Shown: positions 1 to 6,597 of the stretch, piece by piece
How the letters are laid out: each line of letters starts with the position of its first letter
Position numbering within the stretch: position 1 is the first letter of the stretch
Assembly (NCBI GenBank): GCA_003567055.1
Contig: PXAW01000243.1
Span: 1 to 10,864, forward strand
Direction of reading: 5' to 3'
DNA: 10,864 nt
Origin: Hyphomicrobiales bacterium
GTDB taxonomy: Bacteria > Pseudomonadota > Alphaproteobacteria > Rhizobiales > Beijerinckiaceae
Notes under the pieces: generated by a model
Database searches by the model: none
Seen by the model: the letters and a program-made list of their open reading frames with translations, nothing else
What the model was told of the DNA's origin: nothing
Position numbers and translations under genes: made by a program

Positions 1-2615
1 AGAAGCGCCTGCATCGTGGCCCGCGCCGTCTCGCGATCGGGCGGGAGCGCCTTTTCATATTCGCGTACGAAATTCTCCGCCAGCGCATGCACCAGCGTGC
101 CGCGTTCCGCCGGGCCGGGCGCGGCGGCGAGATCGGGGAGCGGGTCGAGCCCGAGCACATATTGCGCGAAGATCGCGTAGGGATCGCGTAGCAGCGTCTC
201 GATCTTCGTGACCGAGAGCTGATCCGGGAACTTGCGGGGATCGGGGCGCGGATCGGGCCGCGCCAGGGGCTTTGCCGGCGCATCCGTATCGGCGTGGCGG
301 GCGAGATAGCGCAGCCGCGCGCCGCGCTCGGCGATTTCCGCGAACAGTTCCTCCCCGGCGAAGGCCTTCATCCGCTGGACGAAGCGCGAGGGCACGGTGG
401 GCGCGCCGTTGCGCTTTCTGGCGCGGGTGATGATCACCTCCTCGCCGCAGGCCGCCTGCACGAAATCATGCGCGCTCTGGCCGATCCGCCGCTCCGGCGG
501 CAGCAGGCCGATCAGGCTGCGCATCGGGCGGTTGAGGAAGGCGTCGGTCTGCGGCGCGGGCGGCCAGACACCCTCGTCGAGCCCCCCGAGCACCACCCGG
601 TCGATGGCGATCAGACGCGCTTCCAGCGGCCCCAGGATCTTCACCCGGCGATGCACGTCGCGCAGATCGGGCCGCACCACGCGCTGGGCGGCGAGGCTGG
701 CGAAGAAGGCGGGGTAATCGGCGAAACCGCCCTTCAGAGACGCGCCTGCATCATCGCCGCCATCCTGCGCCGCGCATTCGTCAAACAAGGCGAAGAGGCT
801 GTCATAGGAGGGCTCGGCCCGCCAGTCGGTGACGGAATCCGCGTCATCCTGCGCCTCGAAGGCCACATCGTCCGGCACCTCCTCCGGCAGTTGCAACAGC
901 GCCTCGACGGTCTGGCGATGCGCGCCGGCAAGGCCCGTGAGCGAGGCTTCTCGCGGTGCGGCATCGGCGGGAAAATCAGCGAAGGCATTGCGCAGCCGGG
1001 CGATCAGATCGGCGGCGGCATCCCAGTCCTGCGCGGTGAGGCGCTTGACCGGGCGCGGCGCCTTCCAGCCCTCCTTGCCCGCCACCGCGTCCCGCCGGCG
1101 CGCAAGCGCGGTGGCGAGCCCGTCGAGACCCGGCGCGGCGGGCGGGCCGCGCAGCACACCGATCTCCAGCGCGCTCGCGGCGCGGCGCATCGCCTCGTGC
1201 GAGAGGCCGAGCCGCAGATGCGGATGGGCGATCAGCGCGAGGCAGGAGAGCGGATCGAACCCGGCCAAAGCCGCATCGGCCGCCAGCCGCGCGAGCCGCC
1301 CCGCCGGGCTCTGCGCCAGCGGCGTTCCCGCCGAATCGGCGCTGCGCACACCCCAGCGCCCGAGCTCGGCGCAGACCCGTGCCGCGAGCCCGCGATCCGG
1401 CGTGATCAGCGCCGCCGTCTTCTCCGGCTCCTCCAGCGCCTCGCGCAGGGCGATGGCGATGCACAGGGCCTCCTCGCGTTCGTCATTGGCTTCGACGAGG
1501 GTGATGCGCTGCGTTCCCGAGCGTGCGAGATCGGTGCGCGCGCGCGTCTCCAGCGCCGACCAGCGATCCGTGGTCTCGGCGGGACGCATCGCCTCGGAAA
1601 AGAAGCGCGCCCGGGCATTGCCGGGCATGGCTGCATCATGGGGCGCGAGCTCGACGATGGCCGCGCGTGGAATGGCGAGCTCTTCCGCGAGGAGCCGCGC
1701 CATCATCGCCTGGGGATGGCCGGAACCGGGATCGCGCGGGCCGCCCGCGTCGCCCTCCCCGGCTTCCGCCCCGCCGATCCAGCCGATCTGCGCAAAGCTC
1801 TCGTCATCGAGAGCGAGATCGATCCCCGGCAGGACCAGCGCGCCGTTCTCCAGCCGCGCGATCGCCCCGAGCAGGCGCGCCGTGGAGGGGATCGAACCGG
1901 TGGAGCCGGCGGCGATGACCGGGCCGGGCGGCGTCTGGCGGCGAAACAGGGCGGCCTGCGCATCGATCAGCTTCGAGCGCCGCTCGGCCGGATCGCTGGC
2001 CTGACGCTCCTTCAGGATGGCGGGCCACATCTCGGTGGCGATACGCAGGAAACGCAGGGTGAAATCGAAATATTGCGAATACTCGCCATCGACGAGATCG
2101 GACAGCCGCGCGACGGGGACGTCCTCGAAGGTGAAATCATCCATCAGCGCTTCGAGATCAGCCGCCAGCGCCACGGCATCGGCGGCGGAGGTGGGGATCA
2201 GGAAATCGCGCGTCGCATCGCTGCGTGTCTGCCGGGCGAGGCTGCGGGCGAAGGCCTGGATCAGCCCGGCGAGCAGCAGGCGGCGCTCCAGCGGGGCGAT
2301 GGGCGGGGCGATCAGCGCCTGCGGATCGGCATGATCGACAAGGCCTGCGGCGAGTTCGAGCTCCGCATCATCGGCCTCGCCCAGCGGCACGATGCGCGGC
2401 AGGAGAGCCGCATCCCCTTCGAGCAATTGCGAGAGCCGGGTCGCGAGCGCCCGCGCGGCGCGTTGCGTCGGCAGATAGATGGTCGCGCGCGCCAGCGCAT
2501 CCGGGCGATCCCCCTCGGGGAAACCCGGCACCAGCCGCCCGTCCAGCAGTGCGCGCGCCAGCGTGTCGAGGAAGGGCGCGCCGGGCGCGATCGAGAAGAC
2601 GCGCGGATCTCGCAA
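1..2615 (-). CDS. addB: AddB, double-strand break repair subunit (3' end beyond window)
   Basis: AddB pairs with AddA in the AddAB helicase-nuclease, which resects double-strand breaks and loads RecA in the cytoplasm. About 871 codons are visible. Alphaproteobacterial AddB is usually around 1000 residues or more, so the end of the C-terminal nuclease domain lies left of the window. The N-terminus (VFSIAPGAPF, residues 6-15) sits where Firmicutes AddB has a Walker A loop but lacks GKT/S, as expected for the alphaproteobacterial form. A conserved helicase-like block, VVLGGLDEGVWP, lies at 674-685. The PD-(D/E)XK nuclease domain begins near SVTKIETLLRDP (801-812) and RGTLVH (838-843); its catalytic D and K fall outside. 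The start is TTG at 2615: an in-frame TGA lies two codons upstream, and GGGGAG sits about 9 nt before it. The gene usually lies beside addA, which would be to the left. It is divergent from matA. Confidence 0.95.
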   Translation of the reverse strand, partial: MRDPRVFSIAPGAPFLDTLARALLDGRLVPGFPEGDRPDALARATIYLPTQRAARALATRLSQLLEGDAALLPRIVPLGEADDAELELAAGLVDHADPQALIAPPIAPLERRLLLAGLIQAFARSLARQTRSDATRDFLIPTSAADAVALAADLEALMDDFTFEDVPVARLSDLVDGEYSQYFDFTLRFLRIATEMWPAILKERQASDPAERRSKLIDAQAALFRRQTPPGPVIAAGSTGSIPSTARLLGAIARLENGALVLPGIDLALDDESFAQIGWIGGAEAGEGDAGGPRDPGSGHPQAMMARLLAEELAIPRAAIVELAPHDAAMPGNARARFFSEAMRPAETTDRWSALETRARTDLARSGTQRITLVEANDEREEALCIAIALREALEEPEKTAALITPDRGLAARVCAELGRWGVRSADSAGTPLAQSPAGRLARLAADAALAGFDPLSCLALIAHPHLRLGLSHEAMRRAASALEIGVLRGPPAAPGLDGLATALARRRDAVAGKEGWKAPRPVKRLTAQDWDAAADLIARLRNAFADFPADAAPREASLTGLAGAHRQTVEALLQLPEEVPDDVAFEAQDDADSVTDWRAEPSYDSLFALFDECAAQDGGDDAGASLKGGFADYPAFFASLAAQRVVRPDLRDVHRRVKILGPLEARLIAIDRVVLGGLDEGVWPPAPQTDAFLNRPMRSLIGLLPPERRIGQSAHDFVQAACGEEVIITRARKRNGAPTVPSRFVQRMKAFAGEELFAEIAERGARLRYLARHADTDAPAKPLARPDPRPDPRKFPDQLSVTKIETLLRDPYAIFAQYVLGLDPLPDLAAAPGPAERGTLVHALAENFVREYEKALPPDRETARATMQAL

Positions 2616-2694
2616 GGCTCAAAACTCCCCGTTCTCTCGCCCGGTTCGAATCCGGTTTCGCGAATCGCCGAAAGGCTCTCGCATGCACGCGCAG

Positions 2695-2722
2695 AGTATG
2701 ACCCGCCGCCCGGGAGCGACAA
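2695..2722 (-). promoter_or_regulatory. Putative sigma70-type promoter of addB
   Basis: On the minus strand TTGTCG (2717-2722) is followed after 16 bp by CATACT (2695-2700), a reasonable match to -35/-10 consensus. It would leave a leader of about 70-75 nt before the TTG start at 2615. It is the best promoter-like pair I found in the 257-bp addB-matA gap. No equally good pair was seen for matA on the plus strand. This is pattern matching by eye only. Confidence 0.35.
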
Positions 2723-2872
2723 GCGCGGCAATGGCGCCGTACACAATAATGCGACTTCTGCGCGCGCTCGCGGGATCGCACAGATCGCTCCGGCGTTATC
2801 GCGGCGCACAAGGCTCTTTCGCAGATCGCGATCAGCGCCCACATTGAAGTTTCGCAGGCAGGGATAGCGTCG

Positions 2873-4258
2873 ATGTCGTTCTTTACCGAAATGATGCAGC
2901 AGATCACCGATCGCGGGCGGGCGCTGATGAGTGCGCGGCGCGGCGAGGCACGCACGGCGAAGGCCTTGCAGGCGCTCGCCGAGGCTCTGCTCTCGAACCG
3001 GGGCGAGGCGTCCAGCGTGGCGCGCGCGGCGGAGCTGCTCGCCTGTTATGCGGCGGCGCCACGGGCGGAACGCGAGGGCTTCCTGCGCTGCCTCGCCGTC
3101 GATTTCGGCCCGGAACAGGCGCGTATCGATGCCGCCATCACGGCCTATCAGGCCAATCCCTGCGCGACCACGGCGATGGCCCTGCACCGGGCAGCGGAAC
3201 CGCGCCGGCAGGACCTGCTGCGCCGGCTCAACCGCGCGCCGGGCGGCACGCTCGCCCTGTTGCGCATGCGCGAGGATGTTCTGCCGCTGCGTCGCGCGGA
3301 ACCGGCGCTGGCCGATCTCGATGCGGATTTCGAGCATCTCTTCGCCTCATGGTTCAACCGGGGTTTCCTGACGCTGCGCCGGATCGACTGGGCGAGCCCT
3401 GCCCATGTGCTCGAAAAGATCATCCAGTACGAGGCGGTGCACCGGATCGAGAATTTCGAGGATCTGAAGCTGCGCCTCGCCCCCTCCGACCGGCTGCTCT
3501 ACGCCTTCTTCCATCCCGCGCTCGCCGACGAGCCCCTGATCTTTGTCGAGATCGCGCTGACCGATGCCATTCCGCAATCGATCGACCGTATCCTGGACGG
3601 CAAGCGCGAGGAGCTGGCGCCGGAAGATGCCGATACCGCCGTGTTCTATTCGATCTCGAACTGCCAGAAGGGCCTCGCCGGCGTCTCCTTCGGCAATTTC
3701 CTGATCAAGCAGGTGGTGGAGGAATTGCGCCGCGACCTGCCGCAGCTGCGCCGCTTCGTGACGCTCTCCCCGGTTCCCGGTTTCGCTACCTGGCTGGAGA
3801 AGCAGGCGCGCGACGACGAGAGCGGTGCGCTCGAACCGGCCGAGCGCGAGGCGCTGGCGCCGATCCTCGCGGAAGGCGCCGACCGCGCCGCCCTGCTCGC
3901 GCGCGACGGAGCGGATGCGGACAAGCTGCACGAGACCCTGCGGCGGCTCTGCGCGACTTATCTGGTGCGCGCCACGACGGTGCGCGGCGAACGCGGCGTG
4001 GCGCGTCCGCTCGACCCCGTCGCGCGCTTCCATCTCGGCAACGGCGCGCGGCTCGAACATGTCCATGCCCGCGCTGATCTCTCGGCCCGGGGCGCGGCGC
4101 AGGCGGCGGGTTTGATGGTGAATTACCTGTATGATCTCGACAGCATCGAGCGCCATCACGAGGCCTATGCCGAGCGCGGCGAGATCGCCATGTCGAACGA
4201 GGTGCGGCGTCTGGCCAAACCGCAAAAGGCCTTGCGCGACCTTGCCGTGTCGGGCTGA
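2873..4258 (+). CDS. matA: Malonyl-CoA decarboxylase (MatA type)
   Basis: Decarboxylates malonyl-CoA to acetyl-CoA and CO2, the second step of malonate use, in the cytoplasm. The 461 residues match the length of bacterial MatA. An all-helical N-terminal part (about 1-150) is followed by the GNAT-like catalytic part, with family blocks FFHPALADEPLIFVEIALT (212-230), YSISNCQKGLAGVSFGNFLI (259-278), TLSPVPGF (297-304) and RFHLGNGA (385-392). By alignment with human MCD, whose catalytic dyad is Ser329/His423, the equivalent residues are Ser299 (LSPVPGF) and His387 (FHLGNGA); both are present. The start ATG has AGGGA at 2860-2864, 8 nt upstream. matB follows after 54 bp on the same strand, giving a malonate operon. 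No matR-type regulator or matC carrier is adjacent. There is no signal peptide. Confidence 0.95.
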   Translation: MSFFTEMMQQITDRGRALMSARRGEARTAKALQALAEALLSNRGEASSVARAAELLACYAAAPRAEREGFLRCLAVDFGPEQARIDAAITAYQANPCATTAMALHRAAEPRRQDLLRRLNRAPGGTLALLRMREDVLPLRRAEPALADLDADFEHLFASWFNRGFLTLRRIDWASPAHVLEKIIQYEAVHRIENFEDLKLRLAPSDRLLYAFFHPALADEPLIFVEIALTDAIPQSIDRILDGKREELAPEDADTAVFYSISNCQKGLAGVSFGNFLIKQVVEELRRDLPQLRRFVTLSPVPGFATWLEKQARDDESGALEPAEREALAPILAEGADRAALLARDGADADKLHETLRRLCATYLVRATTVRGERGVARPLDPVARFHLGNGARLEHVHARADLSARGAAQAAGLMVNYLYDLDSIERHHEAYAERGEIAMSNEVRRLAKPQKALRDLAVSG

Positions 4259-4312
4259 AACCTGCCAGAAGAGCAGCCAACGAGACAAAGCCCGGATCGT
4301 GGAGGATCCCCG

Positions 4313-5839
4313 ATGAAAGACGTCACCGGCCTGCCGCTCTTCGCCGCCATCCGCGCCTGCAATCGAGACCCCGCGCGCCCGTTCCTGGAGACGCCGGAAG
4401 GGCGGCGCATGTCCTATGGCGACCTGTTCTCCGCCACGGGGCGTTTCGCGAGCACCCTGCGCGATCTCGGCGTCACCAAGGGTGACCGCGTGGCGGTGCA
4501 GGCGCAAAAGAGCCCGGAAGTGGTGATCCTGCTTCTGGCCTGCGCGCGCATCGGCGCGATCTTCCTGCCGCTCAACACCGCCTATACCGTGGCGGAGCTC
4601 GATTATTTCATCAGCGATGCCGAACCGTCGCTGCTCGTCTGCGACAGCGCGGCGCGCGAGGCGCTCGCCCCCGTCGCGACGCGCCACGGCGTCAAGGCGA
4701 TCGAGACGCTCGATGCCGGCGGCACGGGCTCGCTGAGTGACCGCGCCGCGCGCGCCGATGCGGATTTCAGCGATGCCGATCTCGGCCCCGACGATCTCGC
4801 CGCGATCCTCTACACTTCCGGCACGACCGGGCGCTCCAAGGGCGCCATGCTCAGCCACGCGAATCTGGTTTCGAATGCGCAGACACTGGTCGATTACTGG
4901 CGCTTCACCGGCGACGACGTGCTGCTGCACGCGCTCCCCACCTTCCACACCCACGGCCTGTTCGTGGCCACGAACACGCTGCTTCTGGCCGGCGGCTCCA
5001 TGATCTTCATGGAGAAATTCGACGCCGATGCGATCCTCGCCCATATGCCGCGCGCCACCACGATGATGGGCGTGCCGACCTTCTATACGCGCCTCCTCCA
5101 GCATCCGGGCCTGACCCGCGAGGCGACCGCGCATATGCGGTTGTTCGTCTCCGGCTCCGCGCCGCTTCTCGCCGAGACGCATCGCGAATTCGCCGCCCGC
5201 ACCGGTCACGCCATTCTCGAGCGCTACGGCATGACCGAGACCAACATGAACACCTCGAACCCCTATGACGGGGACCGCATTCCCGGCACGGTCGGCTTCC
5301 CGCTTCCCGGTGTGGAACTGCGCATTCTCGAACCCGAAACCGGCGCGCCCTGCGCGGTCGAGGAGATCGGGATCATCGAGGTGCGCGGTCCCAACGTGTT
5401 CAAGGGCTACTGGCGCAATCCCGAGAAGACGGCGGAGGAGTTGCGCGCGGACGGGTTCTTCATCACCGGCGATCTCGGCAAGATCGACGAAGCCGGCTAC
5501 GTCCATATCGTGGGGCGCGGCAAGGATCTGATCATCACCGGCGGCTACAACGTCTATCCCAAGGAGATCGAGACCGAGATCGACGCGCTCGACGGCGTGG
5601 TCGAGAGCGCGGTCTTCGGCGTCGCCCATCCCGATTTCGGCGAGGCCGTGACGGCGGCGGTGGTGCTGCATGAGGGTGCCGGGCTGGACGAGGCCGCGAT
5701 CACCGGCGCCCTCGCCGACAAGCTCGCGCGCTTCAAGCAGCCCAAACATGTGGCGATCCTGACGGAATTGCCGCGCAACACCATGGGCAAGGTGCAGAAA
5801 AACGTCCTGCGCGAGACCTATGCGGATCTGTTTCGCTGA
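4313..5839 (+). CDS. matB: Malonyl-CoA synthetase (MatB type)
   Basis: An ANL-superfamily acyl-CoA synthetase that ligates malonate (often also methylmalonate in this family) to CoA with ATP, supplying the substrate for MatA. Visible motifs are the phosphate loop YTSGTTGRSKG (167-177), YGMTET (305-310), the ATP-ribose Asp387 in TGDLG, the hinge region around GRGKD (401-405), GGYNVYPKEIE (410-420), and the C-terminal catalytic Lys493 in PRNTMGK (487-493). The full set and the 508-residue length indicate an active enzyme. Assignment to MatB rather than another acyl-CoA synthetase rests on the whole-sequence look and on the adjacent matA. GGAGG at 4301-4305 lies 7 nt before the ATG. PRNTMGK fits the PX4GK pattern recognised by the Pat acetyltransferase in Rhodopseudomonas, so control by Lys493 acetylation is possible. 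The gene ends 2 bp from the lysE stop codon. Confidence 0.93.
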   Translation: MKDVTGLPLFAAIRACNRDPARPFLETPEGRRMSYGDLFSATGRFASTLRDLGVTKGDRVAVQAQKSPEVVILLLACARIGAIFLPLNTAYTVAELDYFISDAEPSLLVCDSAAREALAPVATRHGVKAIETLDAGGTGSLSDRAARADADFSDADLGPDDLAAILYTSGTTGRSKGAMLSHANLVSNAQTLVDYWRFTGDDVLLHALPTFHTHGLFVATNTLLLAGGSMIFMEKFDADAILAHMPRATTMMGVPTFYTRLLQHPGLTREATAHMRLFVSGSAPLLAETHREFAARTGHAILERYGMTETNMNTSNPYDGDRIPGTVGFPLPGVELRILEPETGAPCAVEEIGIIEVRGPNVFKGYWRNPEKTAEELRADGFFITGDLGKIDEAGYVHIVGRGKDLIITGGYNVYPKEIETEIDALDGVVESAVFGVAHPDFGEAVTAAVVLHEGAGLDEAAITGALADKLARFKQPKHVAILTELPRNTMGKVQKNVLRETYADLFR

Positions 5840-5841
5840 AC

Positions 5842-6435
5842 TCAGGCGAGCCAGACCGGGATGATCGACAGGACGAGCAGCGCCGCCATCGCCAGATTGA
5901 AACGCCGCAGATAAACCGGCGAGGCGATGAAGCGGCGCATCCCCTGTCCCGCCCCCGCCCAGGCGAGATTGGCCGGCATGCCCACGGCAATCGCGAGCAG
6001 GACCAGCACCGCGAGCGCGCCGTAGCCCGCGCCCGCCGGCAGGTAGAGCGAGACGGCGGTGATGCAGATCAGCCAGGCCTTCGGGTTGACGTATTGAAAG
6101 GCCGCCCCGGTCCAGAAACCCATCAGAGGGCGGGTATCATCGGAGCGGGCGACGCTCGCCCCGGCGATCTTCCAGGCGAGCCACAGAAAATAGCCGGTAC
6201 CCAGCAGCTTGAGCGCGATCTGCGCCTGTGGAAAATGCACGAAGAGCGTGCCGAGCCCGGCGCCGATCAGCCCGAGCAGCGTCGCGAAGCCGAGGCTGAT
6301 GCCGAAGACGAAGGGCAGCGTCCGGCGAAAACCGGCCCGTATCCCGGATGCGAGCAGCAGAAAATTGTTCGGCCCCGGCGTGGCGGCACCGACAAAGGCG
6401 AAGACCGCATAGGCGGCGATGAGTTCGAGCGGCAT
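5842..6435 (-). CDS. LysE/RhtB-family amino-acid exporter
   Basis: Predicted inner-membrane exporter of the LysE/RhtB family, whose known members export lysine, threonine, homoserine or related compounds. The 197 residues show about six hydrophobic segments (roughly 5-25, 40-65, 70-90, 110-133, 140-163 and 177-195). They include the family signature ATPGPNN (18-24) near the end of the first segment and a QYVNPKAW block (114-121) typical of the fourth. I chose ATG at 6435 because family members start just before the first helix. A GTG at 6450 would add five residues (MSYCA) but has no ribosome-binding site and would lie only a few bases from the predicted transcription start. The ATG also lacks a clear Shine-Dalgarno. 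The gene is divergent from a MocR regulator, which probably controls it. The substrate cannot be read from the sequence. Confidence 0.9.
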   Translation of the reverse strand: MPLELIAAYAVFAFVGAATPGPNNFLLLASGIRAGFRRTLPFVFGISLGFATLLGLIGAGLGTLFVHFPQAQIALKLLGTGYFLWLAWKIAGASVARSDDTRPLMGFWTGAAFQYVNPKAWLICITAVSLYLPAGAGYGALAVLVLLAIAVGMPANLAWAGAGQGMRRFIASPVYLRRFNLAMAALLVLSIIPVWLA

Positions 6436-6464
6436 GGCGCAATAGGACACTTTTGTTACATTGG

Positions 6465-6492
6465 CATATTGTCATGCGCAATCACATGACAA
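6465..6492 (-). promoter_or_regulatory. Putative lysE promoter
   Basis: On the minus strand TTGTCA (6487-6492, five of six matches to TTGACA) is followed after 16 bp by AATATG (6465-6470, three of six matches to the -10 box). Transcription would start near 6457, about 22 nt before the chosen ATG. The -35 box lies inside the right arm of the interrupted palindrome at 6468-6493, and the -10 box touches the left arm, so a protein bound there would cover this promoter. The -10 match is poor. Confidence 0.3.
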
Positions 6493-6493
6493 T
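6468..6493. promoter_or_regulatory. Interrupted palindrome, probable operator
   Basis: ATTGTCATG (6468-6476) and its exact reverse complement CATGACAAT (6485-6493) flank an 8-bp spacer: 9-bp arms with no mismatch and 17 bp between equivalent points. The two-turn geometry and the place between divergent genes suit a dimeric regulator. The most likely ligand is the MocR protein encoded at 6598-7989, but that is inference. The symmetry is seen directly in the sequence. Confidence 0.55.
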
Positions 6494-6495
6494 TC

Positions 6496-6511
6496 GCAAG
6501 AATATTCTTGC
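6496..6511. promoter_or_regulatory. Perfect 16-bp palindrome, probable operator
   Basis: GCAAGAATATTCTTGC is a perfect palindrome, starting 3 bp after the interrupted palindrome ends. Its right end overlaps the -35 box (6508-6513) of the predicted mocR promoter, which would suit autoregulation. It has no T-tract and sits upstream of both genes, so it is not a terminator. Confidence 0.5.
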
Positions 6512-6536
6512 TCTGTTACACTTTTCGAATGATACT
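6508..6536 (+). promoter_or_regulatory. Putative sigma70-type promoter of the mocR gene
   Basis: TTGCTC (6508-6513), a 17-bp spacer and GATACT (6531-6536) form a good -35/-10 pair. Transcription would start near 6543, leaving about 55 nt before the chosen ATG at 6598. One TGTTACA element (6514-6520) lies in the spacer directly after the -35 box. Confidence 0.4.
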
Positions 6537-6597
6537 GGGCGCTTCACAGACCTTTTGTCACGCGTGAATGTCCTATGACACTCACAGAGTCACAGCC

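Noticed and set aside
2640..2657. tRNA T-arm-like sequence (GGTTCGAATCC) on the plus strand
   Set aside because: The stem pairs over only four bases, there is no D-arm, anticodon arm or matching acceptor strand upstream, and no CCA follows. It is not a tRNA, and no integrase is nearby to support an attachment-site remnant.
294..2867. Open plus-strand frame of 857 codons opposite addB
   Set aside because: It is antisense to a clearly conserved AddB reading frame, is rich in Arg, Gly and Ala with no recognisable domain, and reflects the scarcity of stop codons in high-GC DNA.
3347..5749. Open minus-strand frame of 800 codons opposite matA and matB
   Set aside because: It crosses the gap between two well-supported genes on the other strand and has low-complexity composition with no motif. 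A GC-driven shadow frame is the simplest explanation.
6568..6597. Upstream ATG adding ten residues to MocR
   Set aside because: It has no ribosome-binding site, the extra residues precede the normal start of the winged-helix domain, and the DNA carries dyad symmetry better explained as regulatory.
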